Shown here: in pieces, positions 18,324 to 26,914 of the stretch
Layout: every line of letters begins with the position of its first letter
Position numbering within the stretch: the first letter of the stretch is position 1
Assembly: GCA_046759865.1 (NCBI GenBank)
Contig: JBHIDB010000001.1
Span: 1-52,218 of the forward strand
Length of the DNA stretch: 52,218 nt
Direction of reading: 5' to 3'
Origin: JAJISK01 sp046759865
GTDB lineage: Archaea; Thermoplasmatota; Thermoplasmata; RBG-16-68-12; JAJISG01
The notes under the pieces: generated by a model
What the model saw: the letters and a program-made list of their open reading frames with translations, nothing else
The model's database searches: none
What the model was told of the DNA's origin: nothing
Translations under genes and position numbers: made by a program

Positions 18324-19112
18324 GTGCTCGTCAGCGTCTTGGTGACCGCACGGAACGAGGAGCACAACATCGCGGACCTCCTCGACAGCCTCGTGACCCA
18401 GGAGGCACCCCTGGAAGTCATCGTGGTGGACTCGAACAGCGAGGACGGGACGCGAGACATCGTGGGCGAGTACGCGGCGCGTTACGGCTTCATCCGGCTG
18501 GCGCACCACGGCGGGACCCGCGGGGAGAGCCGCAACCACGGCATCCGCATGGCCGGCGGCGATGCGGTGGCTTTCATCGACGCCGACTGCATCGCGAACC
18601 CTTTCTGGCTGAAGTACATCCGGGAAGGGCTGGAACGGTCCGCCGTGGTGGCCGGGCGGACCATCCAGATCGGATACCGGCCCTTCGAGGAGCTGGAGCG
18701 GGTCGAGCTTATCTACCGGGGATCCGACATCACCTACCCGAGTGCCAACCTCGCCTATCGCGTCGATGCCCTCCGAGGGATCCAAGGCTTCGACGCCTGG
18801 TTCATCACGGCGGAGGACATCGACATGAACCTCCGGGCGGTGAAGGGGGGGCATTCGATCTACCACGAACCCCGGGCCATCGTGTATCACCGCACTCGGG
18901 GCTCGGTCTACGACTTCTTCCGCCAGGCCTTCTGGAACGGCGCAGGACGTAAGCAGCTGACGCTGAAGCACGGCAGCCTCTGGAGCCGCTACAGTCCCCT
19001 GGAGATGGCCCGTCGCCGCATGACCTTCTGGGCCCTCGGCCGCCTCGTCCTGGCGGTGTTGGGGTACGTGGGCTACAAGTTCTTTGGGGAGCCCCCCTCC
19101 CCGCCTGGATAA
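18324..19112 (+). CDS. family 2 glycosyltransferase
   Basis: 262 residues. The GT-A fold opens with VSVLVTARNEEHNIADLLDS, followed by VIVVDSNSEDGTRDIV, GESRNHGIRMAGGDAVAFID and the metal-binding AFIDADC (DxD). ITAEDIDMNLRAV is the (E)D-containing catalytic segment. A hydrophobic stretch near the C-terminus (LGRLVLAVLGYVGYKFF) may anchor it to the membrane. It is divergent from wecB and 50 nt upstream of a second glycosyltransferase, so the three genes probably serve protein glycosylation or polysaccharide synthesis. Sugar specificity is not readable. Confidence 0.88.
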   Translation: MLVSVLVTARNEEHNIADLLDSLVTQEAPLEVIVVDSNSEDGTRDIVGEYAARYGFIRLAHHGGTRGESRNHGIRMAGGDAVAFIDADCIANPFWLKYIREGLERSAVVAGRTIQIGYRPFEELERVELIYRGSDITYPSANLAYRVDALRGIQGFDAWFITAEDIDMNLRAVKGGHSIYHEPRAIVYHRTRGSVYDFFRQAFWNGAGRKQLTLKHGSLWSRYSPLEMARRRMTFWALGRLVLAVLGYVGYKFFGEPPSPPG

Positions 19113-19126
19113 CGAGAGGGGAAGCT

Positions 19127-19133
19127 CTTTATC
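19127..19133 (+). promoter_or_regulatory. TATA box for the 19163 glycosyltransferase
   Basis: CTTTATC lies about 32 nt before ATG 19163, predicting a leader of only a few nucleotides. Confidence 0.5.
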
Positions 19134-19162
19134 ACGCCTGGGGGGTAGGCTCGAACGCCGCC

Positions 19163-19849
19163 ATGGTCCACATCTCCGTCGTCATTCCGACCCGGAACGA
19201 GGAGGCCTCCATCGGGCGCGTCCTGGATGAGGTGCACGAGGCCTTTGCGGGACCCGCCCTCCCGTACGAGATTCTCATCGTGGACACCCTGTCTGAGGAC
19301 GAGACCGTGGCCATCGCGGAGGGGAAGGGGGCCCGGGTCGTCCCGGAGGATCGCCGCGGATATGGCCGGGCCTACAAGACGGGCTTTGCGGCGGCCTCCG
19401 GAGTCCTGATTGCGACACTGGACGCGGACTGCACATACCCGGCCCACGAGATCCCACGGATCGCCGCCCTCCTGGAGCAAGAACAATGGGATTTCGTCTC
19501 TTGCGACCGTTTGACGGAATTGCAACCGGAAGCCATGGAGGTCCACCACCGACTGGGAAACGCGATGCTGAACAAGACGGCGGCTCTCCTGTATGGGATC
19601 CGTCTCCGGGACTCCCAGTCGGGAATGTGGGTGTTCCGTCGCGCGATCTTGGACCGTCTTGCCTTGGGGAGCGACGGCATGCCGTTCTCCGAGGAGCTGA
19701 AGCTCGAGGTCCTGGCGAAGGGTCTGCGATTTGGCGAGGTCCCGATTCGCTACCGGCCCCGGATTGGGGAGGCCAAAATCCGGTCTCTCGCCGATGGGTG
19801 GGGGAACCTGCGATTCCTAATCAAACGCAGGCTCACGAGTCCGGCGTAG
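19163..19849 (+). CDS. dolichyl-phosphate hexosyltransferase-like glycosyltransferase (GT2)
   Basis: 228 residues, typical for single-domain dolichol-phosphate mannose/glucose synthases. Motifs are VVIPTRNEEASIGRVLDEV, ILIVDTLSEDETVAIAE, GYGRAYKTGFAAASG, LDADCTYP (DxD metal site) and the QSGMWVFRR segment with the RIGEAKIRSLADGWGNL tail that is common to DPM1-like enzymes. It would load a sugar on a polyprenyl phosphate at the inner membrane face for export and N-glycosylation. Its stop overlaps the stop of the convergent ftsY by 17 nt. The neighbouring wecB and glycosyltransferase fit the same pathway. Confidence 0.87.
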   Translation: MVHISVVIPTRNEEASIGRVLDEVHEAFAGPALPYEILIVDTLSEDETVAIAEGKGARVVPEDRRGYGRAYKTGFAAASGVLIATLDADCTYPAHEIPRIAALLEQEQWDFVSCDRLTELQPEAMEVHHRLGNAMLNKTAALLYGIRLRDSQSGMWVFRRAILDRLALGSDGMPFSEELKLEVLAKGLRFGEVPIRYRPRIGEAKIRSLADGWGNLRFLIKRRLTSPA

Positions 19850-20774
19850 CGGCCAGAAGCCGATCGACCATCCAGTTTGGGTCGAAGGGGACGAGGTCCC
19901 CGTACTCCTGTCCGTTCCCCAGATAGAGGACCGGCCGGCCGACCGCTCTTGCGATGCTGAGGGCCGCACCTCCCTTGGCGTCGGCGTCCACCTTGGTGAG
20001 GATCACCCCGTCGATTCCCACCGCCTCCTCGAACCCTTTCGCCTGCTCCACGGCGTCGTTCCCGGTCAGGGCGTCGCCGACGAAGAGCACCAGATCGGGT
20101 TTGGAGACCCGCCTAATCTTCTTCATCTGCTCCATCAGATTCGCCTTCGTCTGCATCCGTCCGGCCGTGTCAATCAGGACGAGATCCCGGCGGCGGGCGC
20201 GGGCGTGCTCCACAGCGTCGAAGGCCACGGCGGCGGGGTCGCTCCCGGCCTCGTGTGCGATGAGCTTCACTCCCAGATGGGCGGCATGGACCGCTAGCTG
20301 CTCGATGGCCCCCGCCCGGAAGGTGTCCCCCGCGGCAAGAACGCAGGTGAGCCCCTGGGTCTGGAACACGTGGGTAAGCTTGGCGATGACGGTGGTCTTC
20401 CCGGTGCCGTTGACGCCGACGAACATGAGGACGACGGGCTTCTCTTGCTCCTTCACGAAGGCGACGAGGTCGAGGGAGGGCACCGACAACGCGCGTTGGA
20501 GGGACCGGCGGAGCGCCTCCCAGAGCCCGGCCTTGAAACTCGTCTCCCGGGAGATGCGTTTCCCCAGGAGCTCCCCCTCCATGGATTCGGTGATTCCGGA
20601 GACGACATCCAAGGCGACGTCGGACTCCAAGAGGGCGATCTCCAGGTCGGCGAGGTAGCGGTCCAAGGCCACGCGTTTGACCTTCCGGCCGGAGGTCTCC
20701 GAAACGAGCTCTTCTAGCTCCTCCGGGGCCTTCTCCTTCCACCCCAGAAGCTTCCTGCGAAGGGTCTCAAACAC
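19833..20774 (-). CDS. ftsY: signal recognition particle receptor FtsY
   Basis: 313 residues from GTG 20774, which overlaps the end of the prefoldin gene; the frame stays open further upstream but only in antisense-like, arginine/proline-rich sequence. The N-domain (about 1-110) is followed by the G-domain: G1 GVNGTGKTT (120-128), the ALEGDT-like loop AAGDTFRAGA, G3 DTAGR (202-206) and G4 TKVD (260-263). It is the GTPase receptor that docks SRP-ribosome complexes at the membrane. It lacks the long acidic A-domain of bacterial FtsY, as usual in archaea. The order eL20, prefoldin alpha, ftsY is a conserved archaeal arrangement. Confidence 0.95.
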   Translation of the reverse strand: MFETLRRKLLGWKEKAPEELEELVSETSGRKVKRVALDRYLADLEIALLESDVALDVVSGITESMEGELLGKRISRETSFKAGLWEALRRSLQRALSVPSLDLVAFVKEQEKPVVLMFVGVNGTGKTTVIAKLTHVFQTQGLTCVLAAGDTFRAGAIEQLAVHAAHLGVKLIAHEAGSDPAAVAFDAVEHARARRRDLVLIDTAGRMQTKANLMEQMKKIRRVSKPDLVLFVGDALTGNDAVEQAKGFEEAVGIDGVILTKVDADAKGGAALSIARAVGRPVLYLGNGQEYGDLVPFDPNWMVDRLLAATPDS

Positions 20775-21210
20775 CCTCTCCCTCCCCCGACTCGCCCTGG
20801 GCCTTGTCGTAGGCCTCCTGGACCAAGGCCGCCTGATCGTTGGCCTGGCCTTCCATGGCGGCGATGCGCCGGAGGAGGTCCTCCTGGACCGTCGTGAGCT
20901 GGCGGATGCGGTTGTCGAGCCGCTCGATGGCCGATGCGATGCTGTCGTCCAGGGCCACCTCCGCCCCGAGTCCGACGATGCACCGCTCGACGTCTGCGAT
21001 GTGGGCGAAAAGGAAGGAGTTCGCGCCGATGGGGACGAGGATCTCGGTTCCGACGGGGGCGTCCTTGTACTCCGCCATGGTGTCTCGGGCGCGTGTGTAT
21101 TCCTGCAGGGAGTAGCGGAGAGCCTCTTCCTGCCGTGTGAGGGCGTCCATCTGGGCCCGGGTGGTCTCCAGGGCGGCCACCGCCTGCTGGAGCCCCACTT
21201 CCTCGGCCAC
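20767..21210 (-). CDS. pfdA: prefoldin subunit alpha
   Basis: 147 residues with the prefoldin alpha layout: an N-terminal coiled coil (VGLQQAVAALETTRAQMDAL), two beta hairpins containing EILVPIGANSFLFAHI and CIVGLGAEVALDDS, and a C-terminal coiled coil (IERLDNRIRQLTTVQED). The subunit forms the jellyfish-shaped hexamer that hands unfolded proteins to the thermosome. The start is GTG 21210, 1 nt after the eL20 stop, with GGGAGGGATGA just upstream, so it is translated together with eL20. It overlaps ftsY by 8 nt. Confidence 0.93.
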   Translation of the reverse strand: MAEEVGLQQAVAALETTRAQMDALTRQEEALRYSLQEYTRARDTMAEYKDAPVGTEILVPIGANSFLFAHIADVERCIVGLGAEVALDDSIASAIERLDNRIRQLTTVQEDLLRRIAAMEGQANDQAALVQEAYDKAQGESGEGEGV

Positions 21211-21211
21211 C

Positions 21212-21439
21212 TCATCCCTCCCCGAGCCGGTAAGCCACCACGGGATCCTCCACCTCTTCGCGTGGCAGCTCGACGACCTCCTGAATCGTGATGTCCCGTC
21301 GCTTTGCGCGGTGCTTGCTTCCCAGATCCGAGAGGACCCGCGAAACGGCTTCCCCCTGGGTCTCGGCGGCCACCTCTTGGGCGAAGGACTGCCGGACGCG
21401 GCCCATGAGAAACGCTCCGCGGATGCGGTAGGCCTTCAC
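21212..21439 (-). CDS. rpl18a: 50S ribosomal protein eL20 (L18a/LX)
   Basis: A short archaeal large-subunit protein. It has the family pattern KAYRIRGAFLMGRVRQSF, then QGEAVSRVLSDLGSKHRAKR and ITIQEVVEL. I chose GTG 21439 (75 residues, starting at KAYRIRG) because a TATA box is centred 28 nt upstream and family members commonly start at this point; a TTG at 21451 would add four residues but lies too close to that box. It leads the eL20-pfdA-ftsY operon. The partners often found upstream in other euryarchaea (eL39, eL31, aIF6) are absent here and replaced by a TPR membrane-protein gene. Confidence 0.88.
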   Translation of the reverse strand: MKAYRIRGAFLMGRVRQSFAQEVAAETQGEAVSRVLSDLGSKHRAKRRDITIQEVVELPREEVEDPVVAYRLGEG

Positions 21440-21462
21440 GGTCCGAACCAAACGCGGTTCCG

Positions 21463-21472
21463 GTAAAAACCT
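21463..21472 (-). promoter_or_regulatory. TATA box for eL20-pfdA-ftsY
   Basis: Minus-strand GGTTTTTACC is centred about 28 nt before GTG 21439 and overlaps the stop region of the upstream gene. It supports the shorter eL20 start. Confidence 0.45.
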
Positions 21473-23579
21473 ATCTTCCGCTGCGAATCCGGCGAAGGAT
21501 GGCCTTGGCGTCCGCCTCGGTGACGCCCTCCAGGGATGCCAGGTTCTTCAGCTTCACCCGCTTCAGCTTGCGAAGACTCCGAAACTCCTCCGCAATGGCG
21601 CCCACGACCGACGGGGCCAGCCCTTCGATCTCCCGGAGTGTCTTCTCGAGGTCGATCTGGTCCTGGGCCTTCCGCTGAAGGCCTTCCAGTCGCCTCGCGG
21701 ACTCCTGATCGTCCGGGTCCAATTCCGCGGCCCGTCGGAGGCTGGCGATGGCCGGTCCCTGCAGACCCAGATCCCGCTCCAGCACGCCCTTGAGGGCCCA
21801 CACCTCCGGGTCCTCGGCGGCTTCGGCCGCCGCCTCACAGAGCCGCAAGGCCTCCTCGAGCCTTCCCGCCCGAGCCGAGGCCCGAGCCTTCTTGAGTTGA
21901 AACGCAGGACTCTCGGGATCGATCGTGGAACCCTGGCCCTCCTCGAGGGCCTGGATCTTCTCCGTGAGCTCCCGGTCGTCGGGGGCCAGACGCTGTGCCT
22001 CGGAGTACGCCTCCCATGCCAGCTCGGGCTCCCCCATTCGGGCCATCAGGTCTCCCTTCCGAACCAGGGCTGTGAGTACAGCCGGGCTGCCTTGGAGGAT
22101 GGCGCTGTAGCTCTCCAGCGCCTCGTCGTGCCGCCCCTCCCCCTCAAGAAGGGTGGCCTTTTCCAAGAGCGCCCCCTGATGCCACCGGTCGAGGGCGAGG
22201 ACGCGGTCCAGGGCCCCCAGGGCATCACCTGGACGATGGACGCGTCGGAGGAGTTCTGCCATCTTCAGGAGCGCGGGTACGTTTCGCGGGTCGATAGAGA
22301 GGATAGTCTCGTAGTCCGTCAGCGCCTCCTGGAACTCACCCATGGCCAGGCGGTCCTCCGCCTTGTCGAGCAGCCCGCCAATGTCGGTCCCGGCAGCCTT
22401 CAGGGCGACTCGATCGGGGTCCTCAATGACCCGTTCGAGAGGAGGAGGGCTTCCCTCGACCGCGTGGGGTTCCACCTCGTCGGGGGGCGGAGGGAGGTCC
22501 TCTTCCAGCCTCGCCACTCCCTCGGGCTTGGCGGGGGTTTCGGGCTTCGTCGGCGGGGGGCCTTGAGGCGGGAAGGACTTGGGAGTGGGCCAGGAAGGGG
22601 GCTGGGGTCGCGTGTGGCTGGGGTAGGACCCGTAGGCGGGGTTCCATCCGCGTGGGATGGGATACCGGGCGGCTTGAACAGGCTGCCACGGCCATCGCCA
22701 GGCGACAGGGCGTCGCGGGTAGGGAGGCTGCCGGGGCAGCCACCCCTGGACCGGACGGGGCCGACGAGCCGGTCGGCGGCGACGCATGGCCGAGGGCATC
22801 GCCTTGAGACCTGCCTCCCGAAGAGGCCGCAGGTAGACCAGCCAGGCCAGGTTCGAGACCGCTACGATCCCCATGAGCAGCGCTGCGAGGTTGATGAAAC
22901 CGTTGGGAAGGCCGAGGTTCACCTTGTAGGTGAAGGCGGTGGTGGTCGCGCCCCGGTTCTCGAACGTGACGGTGTACAAGACGAGGGAGGCAGACGCGAG
23001 GGCGAAGGTGCGCTGCTGCCCTGCGGTGAGGTCCACGGTCAGGCTGGGGGGCGCGGTCCCCTGCTGAATGTGTACGCGGAGGGAGCCGCTCTCCACGACC
23101 ACCTGTAAGCTCTCGACGTGACTGATGCCCAGGGCACCTTGGCTGGTGAAGGTCACGGGGAGCGTCCCTCCGGCTTCAAGGCCCCGTTGCGAGGTCGGAG
23201 AGAGGAGGTTCAGGGTCAGGGCCTTCACGGGGGGAACGAGCAGGAGCACGGCGAGGACCAGGGCGATGGCGAAGGCCTTCTTCGCGTTCCGCCAGCTGAT
23301 GTCGACGAGGATGTACTTCTGGCCCTCTCGCGGGGCGTGGCGGATCTCCAGAAATCGGACCAGAATGAGCTCCAGAGAGATGACCGCGAATGCGATCACT
23401 AGGATGGGGAGTGCCGCCAGCAGGGGGACGTACGGTGGGTTCGCGCGAATCCCCGCGTTGGCCACCAGGAATGCCGCAACGGCCAGGATGGCGATGATCT
23501 GCAGCGGAACGAGAAGCTCCCTGAAGAGTCGAATCTGGGCGAGCTTGCGGGCGTCCTTAGGTGGGCCCTTGGATTCCAT
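21471..23579 (-). CDS. membrane protein with cytoplasmic TPR array and C-terminal helix-hairpin-helix-like segment
   Basis: 702 residues of unknown function with clear modules. Hydrophobic helices fall near 23-43, 50-72, 98-120 and 229-252, with a beta-rich domain between the third and fourth (about 121-225) likely outside the cell. A linker of about 140 residues, very rich in Pro, Arg and Tyr, follows. Residues about 400-640 hold TPR units (ALTDYETILSIDPRNVPALL, ALESYSAILQGSPAVLTALV, AIASLRRAAELDPDDQES). The end (KLKNLASLEGVTEADAKAIL) resembles a helix-hairpin-helix. It overlaps the end of priS by 23 nt, so it is co-transcribed with the primase. A membrane-bound assembly platform is inference. 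Confidence 0.82.
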   Translation of the reverse strand: MESKGPPKDARKLAQIRLFRELLVPLQIIAILAVAAFLVANAGIRANPPYVPLLAALPILVIAFAVISLELILVRFLEIRHAPREGQKYILVDISWRNAKKAFAIALVLAVLLLVPPVKALTLNLLSPTSQRGLEAGGTLPVTFTSQGALGISHVESLQVVVESGSLRVHIQQGTAPPSLTVDLTAGQQRTFALASASLVLYTVTFENRGATTTAFTYKVNLGLPNGFINLAALLMGIVAVSNLAWLVYLRPLREAGLKAMPSAMRRRRPARRPRPVQGWLPRQPPYPRRPVAWRWPWQPVQAARYPIPRGWNPAYGSYPSHTRPQPPSWPTPKSFPPQGPPPTKPETPAKPEGVARLEEDLPPPPDEVEPHAVEGSPPPLERVIEDPDRVALKAAGTDIGGLLDKAEDRLAMGEFQEALTDYETILSIDPRNVPALLKMAELLRRVHRPGDALGALDRVLALDRWHQGALLEKATLLEGEGRHDEALESYSAILQGSPAVLTALVRKGDLMARMGEPELAWEAYSEAQRLAPDDRELTEKIQALEEGQGSTIDPESPAFQLKKARASARAGRLEEALRLCEAAAEAAEDPEVWALKGVLERDLGLQGPAIASLRRAAELDPDDQESARRLEGLQRKAQDQIDLEKTLREIEGLAPSVVGAIAEEFRSLRKLKRVKLKNLASLEGVTEADAKAILRRIRSGR

Positions 23580-24795
23580 CGCCAGCGGTCCCCGAAGCCA
23601 AGGTGGCCATCCCTCGACACATCAGGAAGATGGCCAGATACTCGGGGACGCTGTTCTGCCCCGGTTCCACGTTAAAGGTTTCGCCCATCATATCAGTAAC
23701 AATAGCCTGGGAGGACTCGACGCGGATTTTCTCGTGGGAATACGTGCTGGGAACGGCGGCGGTCAGTGGGTCAAAGGCGTCCAGCGCACTCCGGGTCAGC
23801 GGGACCACGGTGAAACCGGTCTTGCCGTGGAGGCTGCCCATGAGGCGAATGAGGCGCTTGGTGTCAGAAGTCACAGGCTCATCCGTTGCCCCCTGGGCGT
23901 GCGCCACTCCTTGGGAGACGAGGGGGGGCCCGCTCCCGGCGGGAAGGAACTCCAGGTGGCCGGCCTCGACTCGCCTCCGCACGCCTTCCCTCCCTAGACG
24001 AAGGACGGTTTCGTAGATCCCCCGTGCCCGTTTCGGACCGACTCCCTCGAGCTGCTGCAGCGTCTTGAGGGCCTCCTCCTCTCGCAGGTCCGCCAGCTCC
24101 TCCAACCACTGTACGATGCCTCGGGTCGTTCGGCCCCGCCAACCGGCGTCCGAGGCCGGGGGGATGCGGTACCGTTTCAGGGTTCGGGTTTTCCCGCCGA
24201 ACGTGCGCTCCTCGAAGGGCTCCTGACGTCCGACGACTTGTAGGTCCAGCCCGGTCCCGGTGATGTAGTCCACGATTTCACGTCGCTCATGGCTCTGCAG
24301 GGTGAAGACACGCGGGTCGCGGACGTGGATGTGGTACCCACGGGCCCCCGAGAAGGCGATGCGGAGGTCGTCCTCCCGGAAACCCAGGTCCGTCACGAGA
24401 AAGTCATCGATCAGGCGGATGACCTGCGACTTCACCGCCTCGAGCATCCCCGCGTATCCCAGCTTCTGCCACCCGGGGATGTGGTCCGCATCCAGGTCGA
24501 AGATGAGGTCCGCACCCATCCACCCCTTCTCCCCCATCGTGGGGGCCCCCGGGGTCTCGTAGTAGGCGGCGGAGTGGTAGATGTGGGCTGGAGACTTGGA
24601 CTGGATGTAGCGGTAGAGTTCCGTCTCCTTGGGGAACCCCAGGTGACGGAGCACAAAGCCCCCCTCGAAGAGGATGAAGCCAAACTCGCGGCGGCCGAAC
24701 CGAGGCGGGAGTCGCAGGGGGTGGTCCCGGTAATACTGCGTGAACTTGGCTCGCAGATACCGCAGGGTGGACTGTCGCCTCTCGTCCTCATCCAC
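23557..24795 (-). CDS. priS: DNA primase small (catalytic) subunit
   Basis: 412 residues. PriS makes RNA/DNA primers at the replication fork with PriL. The catalytic Asp pair is Asp100 and Asp102 in DLIFDLDADH, and the SGARGYHIH motif (149-157) is the conserved SGxRGxH element of archaeal-eukaryotic primases. The C-terminal SDTKRLIRLMGSLHGKTGF is the second family signature. The frame begins at ATG 24795, after EDERRQSTLRYLRAKF, the normal family N-terminus. priL is not in this window. It overlaps the downstream TPR membrane gene. Confidence 0.95.
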   Translation of the reverse strand: MDEDERRQSTLRYLRAKFTQYYRDHPLRLPPRFGRREFGFILFEGGFVLRHLGFPKETELYRYIQSKSPAHIYHSAAYYETPGAPTMGEKGWMGADLIFDLDADHIPGWQKLGYAGMLEAVKSQVIRLIDDFLVTDLGFREDDLRIAFSGARGYHIHVRDPRVFTLQSHERREIVDYITGTGLDLQVVGRQEPFEERTFGGKTRTLKRYRIPPASDAGWRGRTTRGIVQWLEELADLREEEALKTLQQLEGVGPKRARGIYETVLRLGREGVRRRVEAGHLEFLPAGSGPPLVSQGVAHAQGATDEPVTSDTKRLIRLMGSLHGKTGFTVVPLTRSALDAFDPLTAAVPSTYSHEKIRVESSQAIVTDMMGETFNVEPGQNSVPEYLAIFLMCRGMATLASGTAGDGIQGPT

Positions 24796-24868
24796 GGTTG
24801 TTCATTGGAAAGCGCCTCTTAAGCGTTGACGGGGGAGCGCCGAACGTTGGGCCCTTGAGGAAACGCGC

Positions 24869-25540
24869 CTAGGTGTCATGGGGGGCCGACTCCTCCCCCG
24901 TTGACCGGAGGTCCCAGAGGCGGACCACCTCCACCTCTGCTCCTTCGAGGAGGCTCGAGAGCCCCTGGACGTGACCGTCCCCCACGACCGCGACGATGTG
25001 ACCATACGCCTCTCGCAGCCGCCTCAACTCGCCGGCCATGTGGGCGTTCCGCCGGTCGACGAGGACCTCCTTCACGGCTGGATAGTCGCGACCCAGGTCC
25101 TCCATGAACCTCGTGGTGTCCTCCCGATATCGGTGGAGTTCCCGCTCGATCTGCTCACGTCCAACGAACATGGAGCCGAGGGCCGAGAAGAGAAGTTTGA
25201 GCAGTTCCAGCGGTCCCAGGGAGGCCCAGAGCGCCTTCCAGGCCACCCGGGCATCTAGGTCAATGAGGGCGACCGGGATGCCCAGACGCTGTCCCGCGTC
25301 CCGGGCGGCCAGCATCTCCTCCCCCACGTCCGCCCCGTACTCCTCCGCGATGCGGCGCTGAAAGCCCGCTAGGAGGCTGTAGACGCCGGGTGCCCAGCGG
25401 ATGCGATCGGGTTCCTCCAGCGCACGCATGCGGGCGGGGTCGAGCTCCAGGGCGACGAGGTCGGGTCGGCGGCTCTCAATCTCCTGATGGATGCGCGGGC
25501 CTAGCCGGAAGACGTGGCTGACGCCCAGGAGCGTGATCAT
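24869..25540 (-). CDS. TraB/PrgY domain protein
   Basis: 223 residues from ATG 25540, where the conserved ITLLGVSHV motif begins; a TATA-like CTTTTAG about 30 nt upstream supports this start over a longer frame. Family hallmarks are GVSH near the N-terminus, LVALELDPARMRAL, the central LIDLDARVAWKAL and the C-terminal VAVVGDGHVQGL with its His. TraB/PrgY proteins belong to the EreA/ChaN-like superfamily; some are thought to act as metal-dependent peptidases or in pheromone shutdown, but the archaeal role is not known. The usual C-terminal membrane region of longer TraB proteins is missing here. Confidence 0.8.
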   Translation of the reverse strand: MITLLGVSHVFRLGPRIHQEIESRRPDLVALELDPARMRALEEPDRIRWAPGVYSLLAGFQRRIAEEYGADVGEEMLAARDAGQRLGIPVALIDLDARVAWKALWASLGPLELLKLLFSALGSMFVGREQIERELHRYREDTTRFMEDLGRDYPAVKEVLVDRRNAHMAGELRRLREAYGHIVAVVGDGHVQGLSSLLEGAEVEVVRLWDLRSTGEESAPHDT

Positions 25541-25595
25541 CCCATGGATTGGACCACGGGGGGGAGCTAAAAGGTTAGGGACCCGCTTCCACACC

Positions 25596-26252
25596 TCAAT
25601 CGAAGCCGTGCTCGCCAACCAAGGGGACGAACACCACGCCACCCAGGCTTCGTGTACTCATCTCGCCCCCCGCCTTTTCCCCGAGGATGAGGTCTTGGAA
25701 GTACCGGGTCCCTACGGGAACCAGGAGTTTGCCCCCCTCCGCTAGGTCCTCGATGAGAGGCGGGGGGATCTCCGGCGCGCCGCAGGTCACAAAAATCCGG
25801 TCGAAGGGGGCCCGCTCGGGGAATCCTTGGGATCCGTCCCGGACCAGCACCTCGACGCGGTCCCCCAGACCGAGTGCGTCGATACGAGCCTGTGCCTTCT
25901 TCGCCAGGGACCCAATTCGCTCGACCGCGGTGACGTGTCCCGTCGGCCCCACGACGTGGGCCACGAGGGCGGCATGGTACCCGGATCCCCCACCGATTTC
26001 AAGCACGGAGTGACCCTCGTGCAAGTCCAGGTACTCCAACATCATCCCAACCATGTGGGGGGCCGAGATGGTCTGGCCCGAGCCAATGCTCAGAGGCGTG
26101 TCGTAGTAGGCGCTCTCCCGCAGGCGACGTGGCACGAACCGGTGACGGGGCACGAGCCGCATGGCCTCGGTTACGCGAGGGGTCCGCAGTACGCCGTCAC
26201 GGACGAGCTGGTCCACCAACCGTTCGCGCCTCTCCGTGTACTCGTCGGCCAT
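25596..26252 (-). CDS. pcm: protein-L-isoaspartate O-methyltransferase
   Basis: 218 residues. It methylates L-isoaspartyl residues in damaged proteins so that they can revert to aspartate. Motifs are VPRHRFVPRRLRESAYYDTP and IGSGQTISAPHMVGMMLEYL (family-specific N-terminal region), then the SAM-binding VLEIGGGSGYHAALVA, and the post-motif region FDRIFVTCGAPEIPPPLIE. The ATG at 26252 directly abuts the stop of the zinc protein upstream, so the two are in one operon. Confidence 0.94.
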   Translation of the reverse strand: MADEYTERRERLVDQLVRDGVLRTPRVTEAMRLVPRHRFVPRRLRESAYYDTPLSIGSGQTISAPHMVGMMLEYLDLHEGHSVLEIGGGSGYHAALVAHVVGPTGHVTAVERIGSLAKKAQARIDALGLGDRVEVLVRDGSQGFPERAPFDRIFVTCGAPEIPPPLIEDLAEGGKLLVPVGTRYFQDLILGEKAGGEMSTRSLGGVVFVPLVGEHGFD

Positions 26253-26873
26253 CTATCCTCGCCTAGGACGTCGGTGGGAACGGGGGCGACGGACGGTCTG
26301 GCAGTACACGCGCACGATGTCTCCCGCCGGGACGACACCTTCCCGTATCGTCCCAAGCGGCGTCTTGATGCGGTGGATAACTGCCCGATCCCGGCCGAGA
26401 CGCACAAGATCGCCGACCTCGAACTCCTCCTCCGGGAGGGCGGGAACCTCGAAGGGTACGGTCCGGCGGCCCTTGTTCAAGGAGAACTTGACCTTCAGCC
26501 GATCGACCCGCTGGCTCCAAAGCGTTGTGATGATCTCGGTGGAGGCCTCCCGGACACGCTTGGCCCCGGCCTCGATGGCGGTGATTCGGACCTGTCCCCC
26601 CTCTGCCTCCATCGTGTCGCCAACCCGGACCTCCTCCCCCGGGAAGAGCTCCACTTCCTCCCGCCGAGACGTGCTTCCGTCGCTGACCACGAGGGGCACC
26701 CGGACGGGGGCCCATTCCCGGTATGTCTCGCGCCGCGTGTCCCCACAGCGAAGACACCGGAACACGCCCTCCAGGACGAGCTCCCGGCCAGGGGACAGAC
26801 GACCCCGGAGGACTCGATGGGGCGTCCGTCCGCATTTGGGACACTCCAGGTGGAGGGCGCTTGGCGGCTCCAT
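26253..26873 (-). CDS. HVO_0476-family zinc finger protein
   Basis: 206 residues from ATG 26873, fixed by a TATA box centred 27 nt upstream. The N-terminus carries a four-Cys zinc ribbon, CPKCGRTPHR ... CLRCGDTR (about residues 10-42). The rest is beta-rich: PLVVSDGSTSRREEVELFPG, then VGDTMEAEGGQVRITAIEAG, and a C-terminal GDIVRVYCQT next to a basic tail. The family is widespread in Euryarchaeota without an assigned function; the zinc ribbon with SH3-like strands suggests nucleic-acid or ribosome binding, which is inference. Co-transcribed with pcm. Confidence 0.82.
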   Translation of the reverse strand: MEPPSALHLECPKCGRTPHRVLRGRLSPGRELVLEGVFRCLRCGDTRRETYREWAPVRVPLVVSDGSTSRREEVELFPGEEVRVGDTMEAEGGQVRITAIEAGAKRVREASTEIITTLWSQRVDRLKVKFSLNKGRRTVPFEVPALPEEEFEVGDLVRLGRDRAVIHRIKTPLGTIREGVVPAGDIVRVYCQTVRRPRSHRRPRRG

Positions 26874-26895
26874 CCCATACCCATCATCGAGGTGA

Positions 26896-26905
26896 GGGTA
26901 TAAGG
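26896..26905 (-). promoter_or_regulatory. TATA box for the zinc protein-pcm operon
   Basis: Minus-strand CCTTATACCC is centred 27 nt before ATG 26873. It decides that start against several upstream in-frame codons and lies just outside the rhomboid gene. Confidence 0.5.
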
Positions 26906-26914
26906 CGTCGAAGG

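Noticed and set aside
18210..18971. N-terminal extension of wecB by about 250 codons
   Set aside because: It is antisense to a well-supported glycosyltransferase, and a TATA box marks GTG 18209 as the start.
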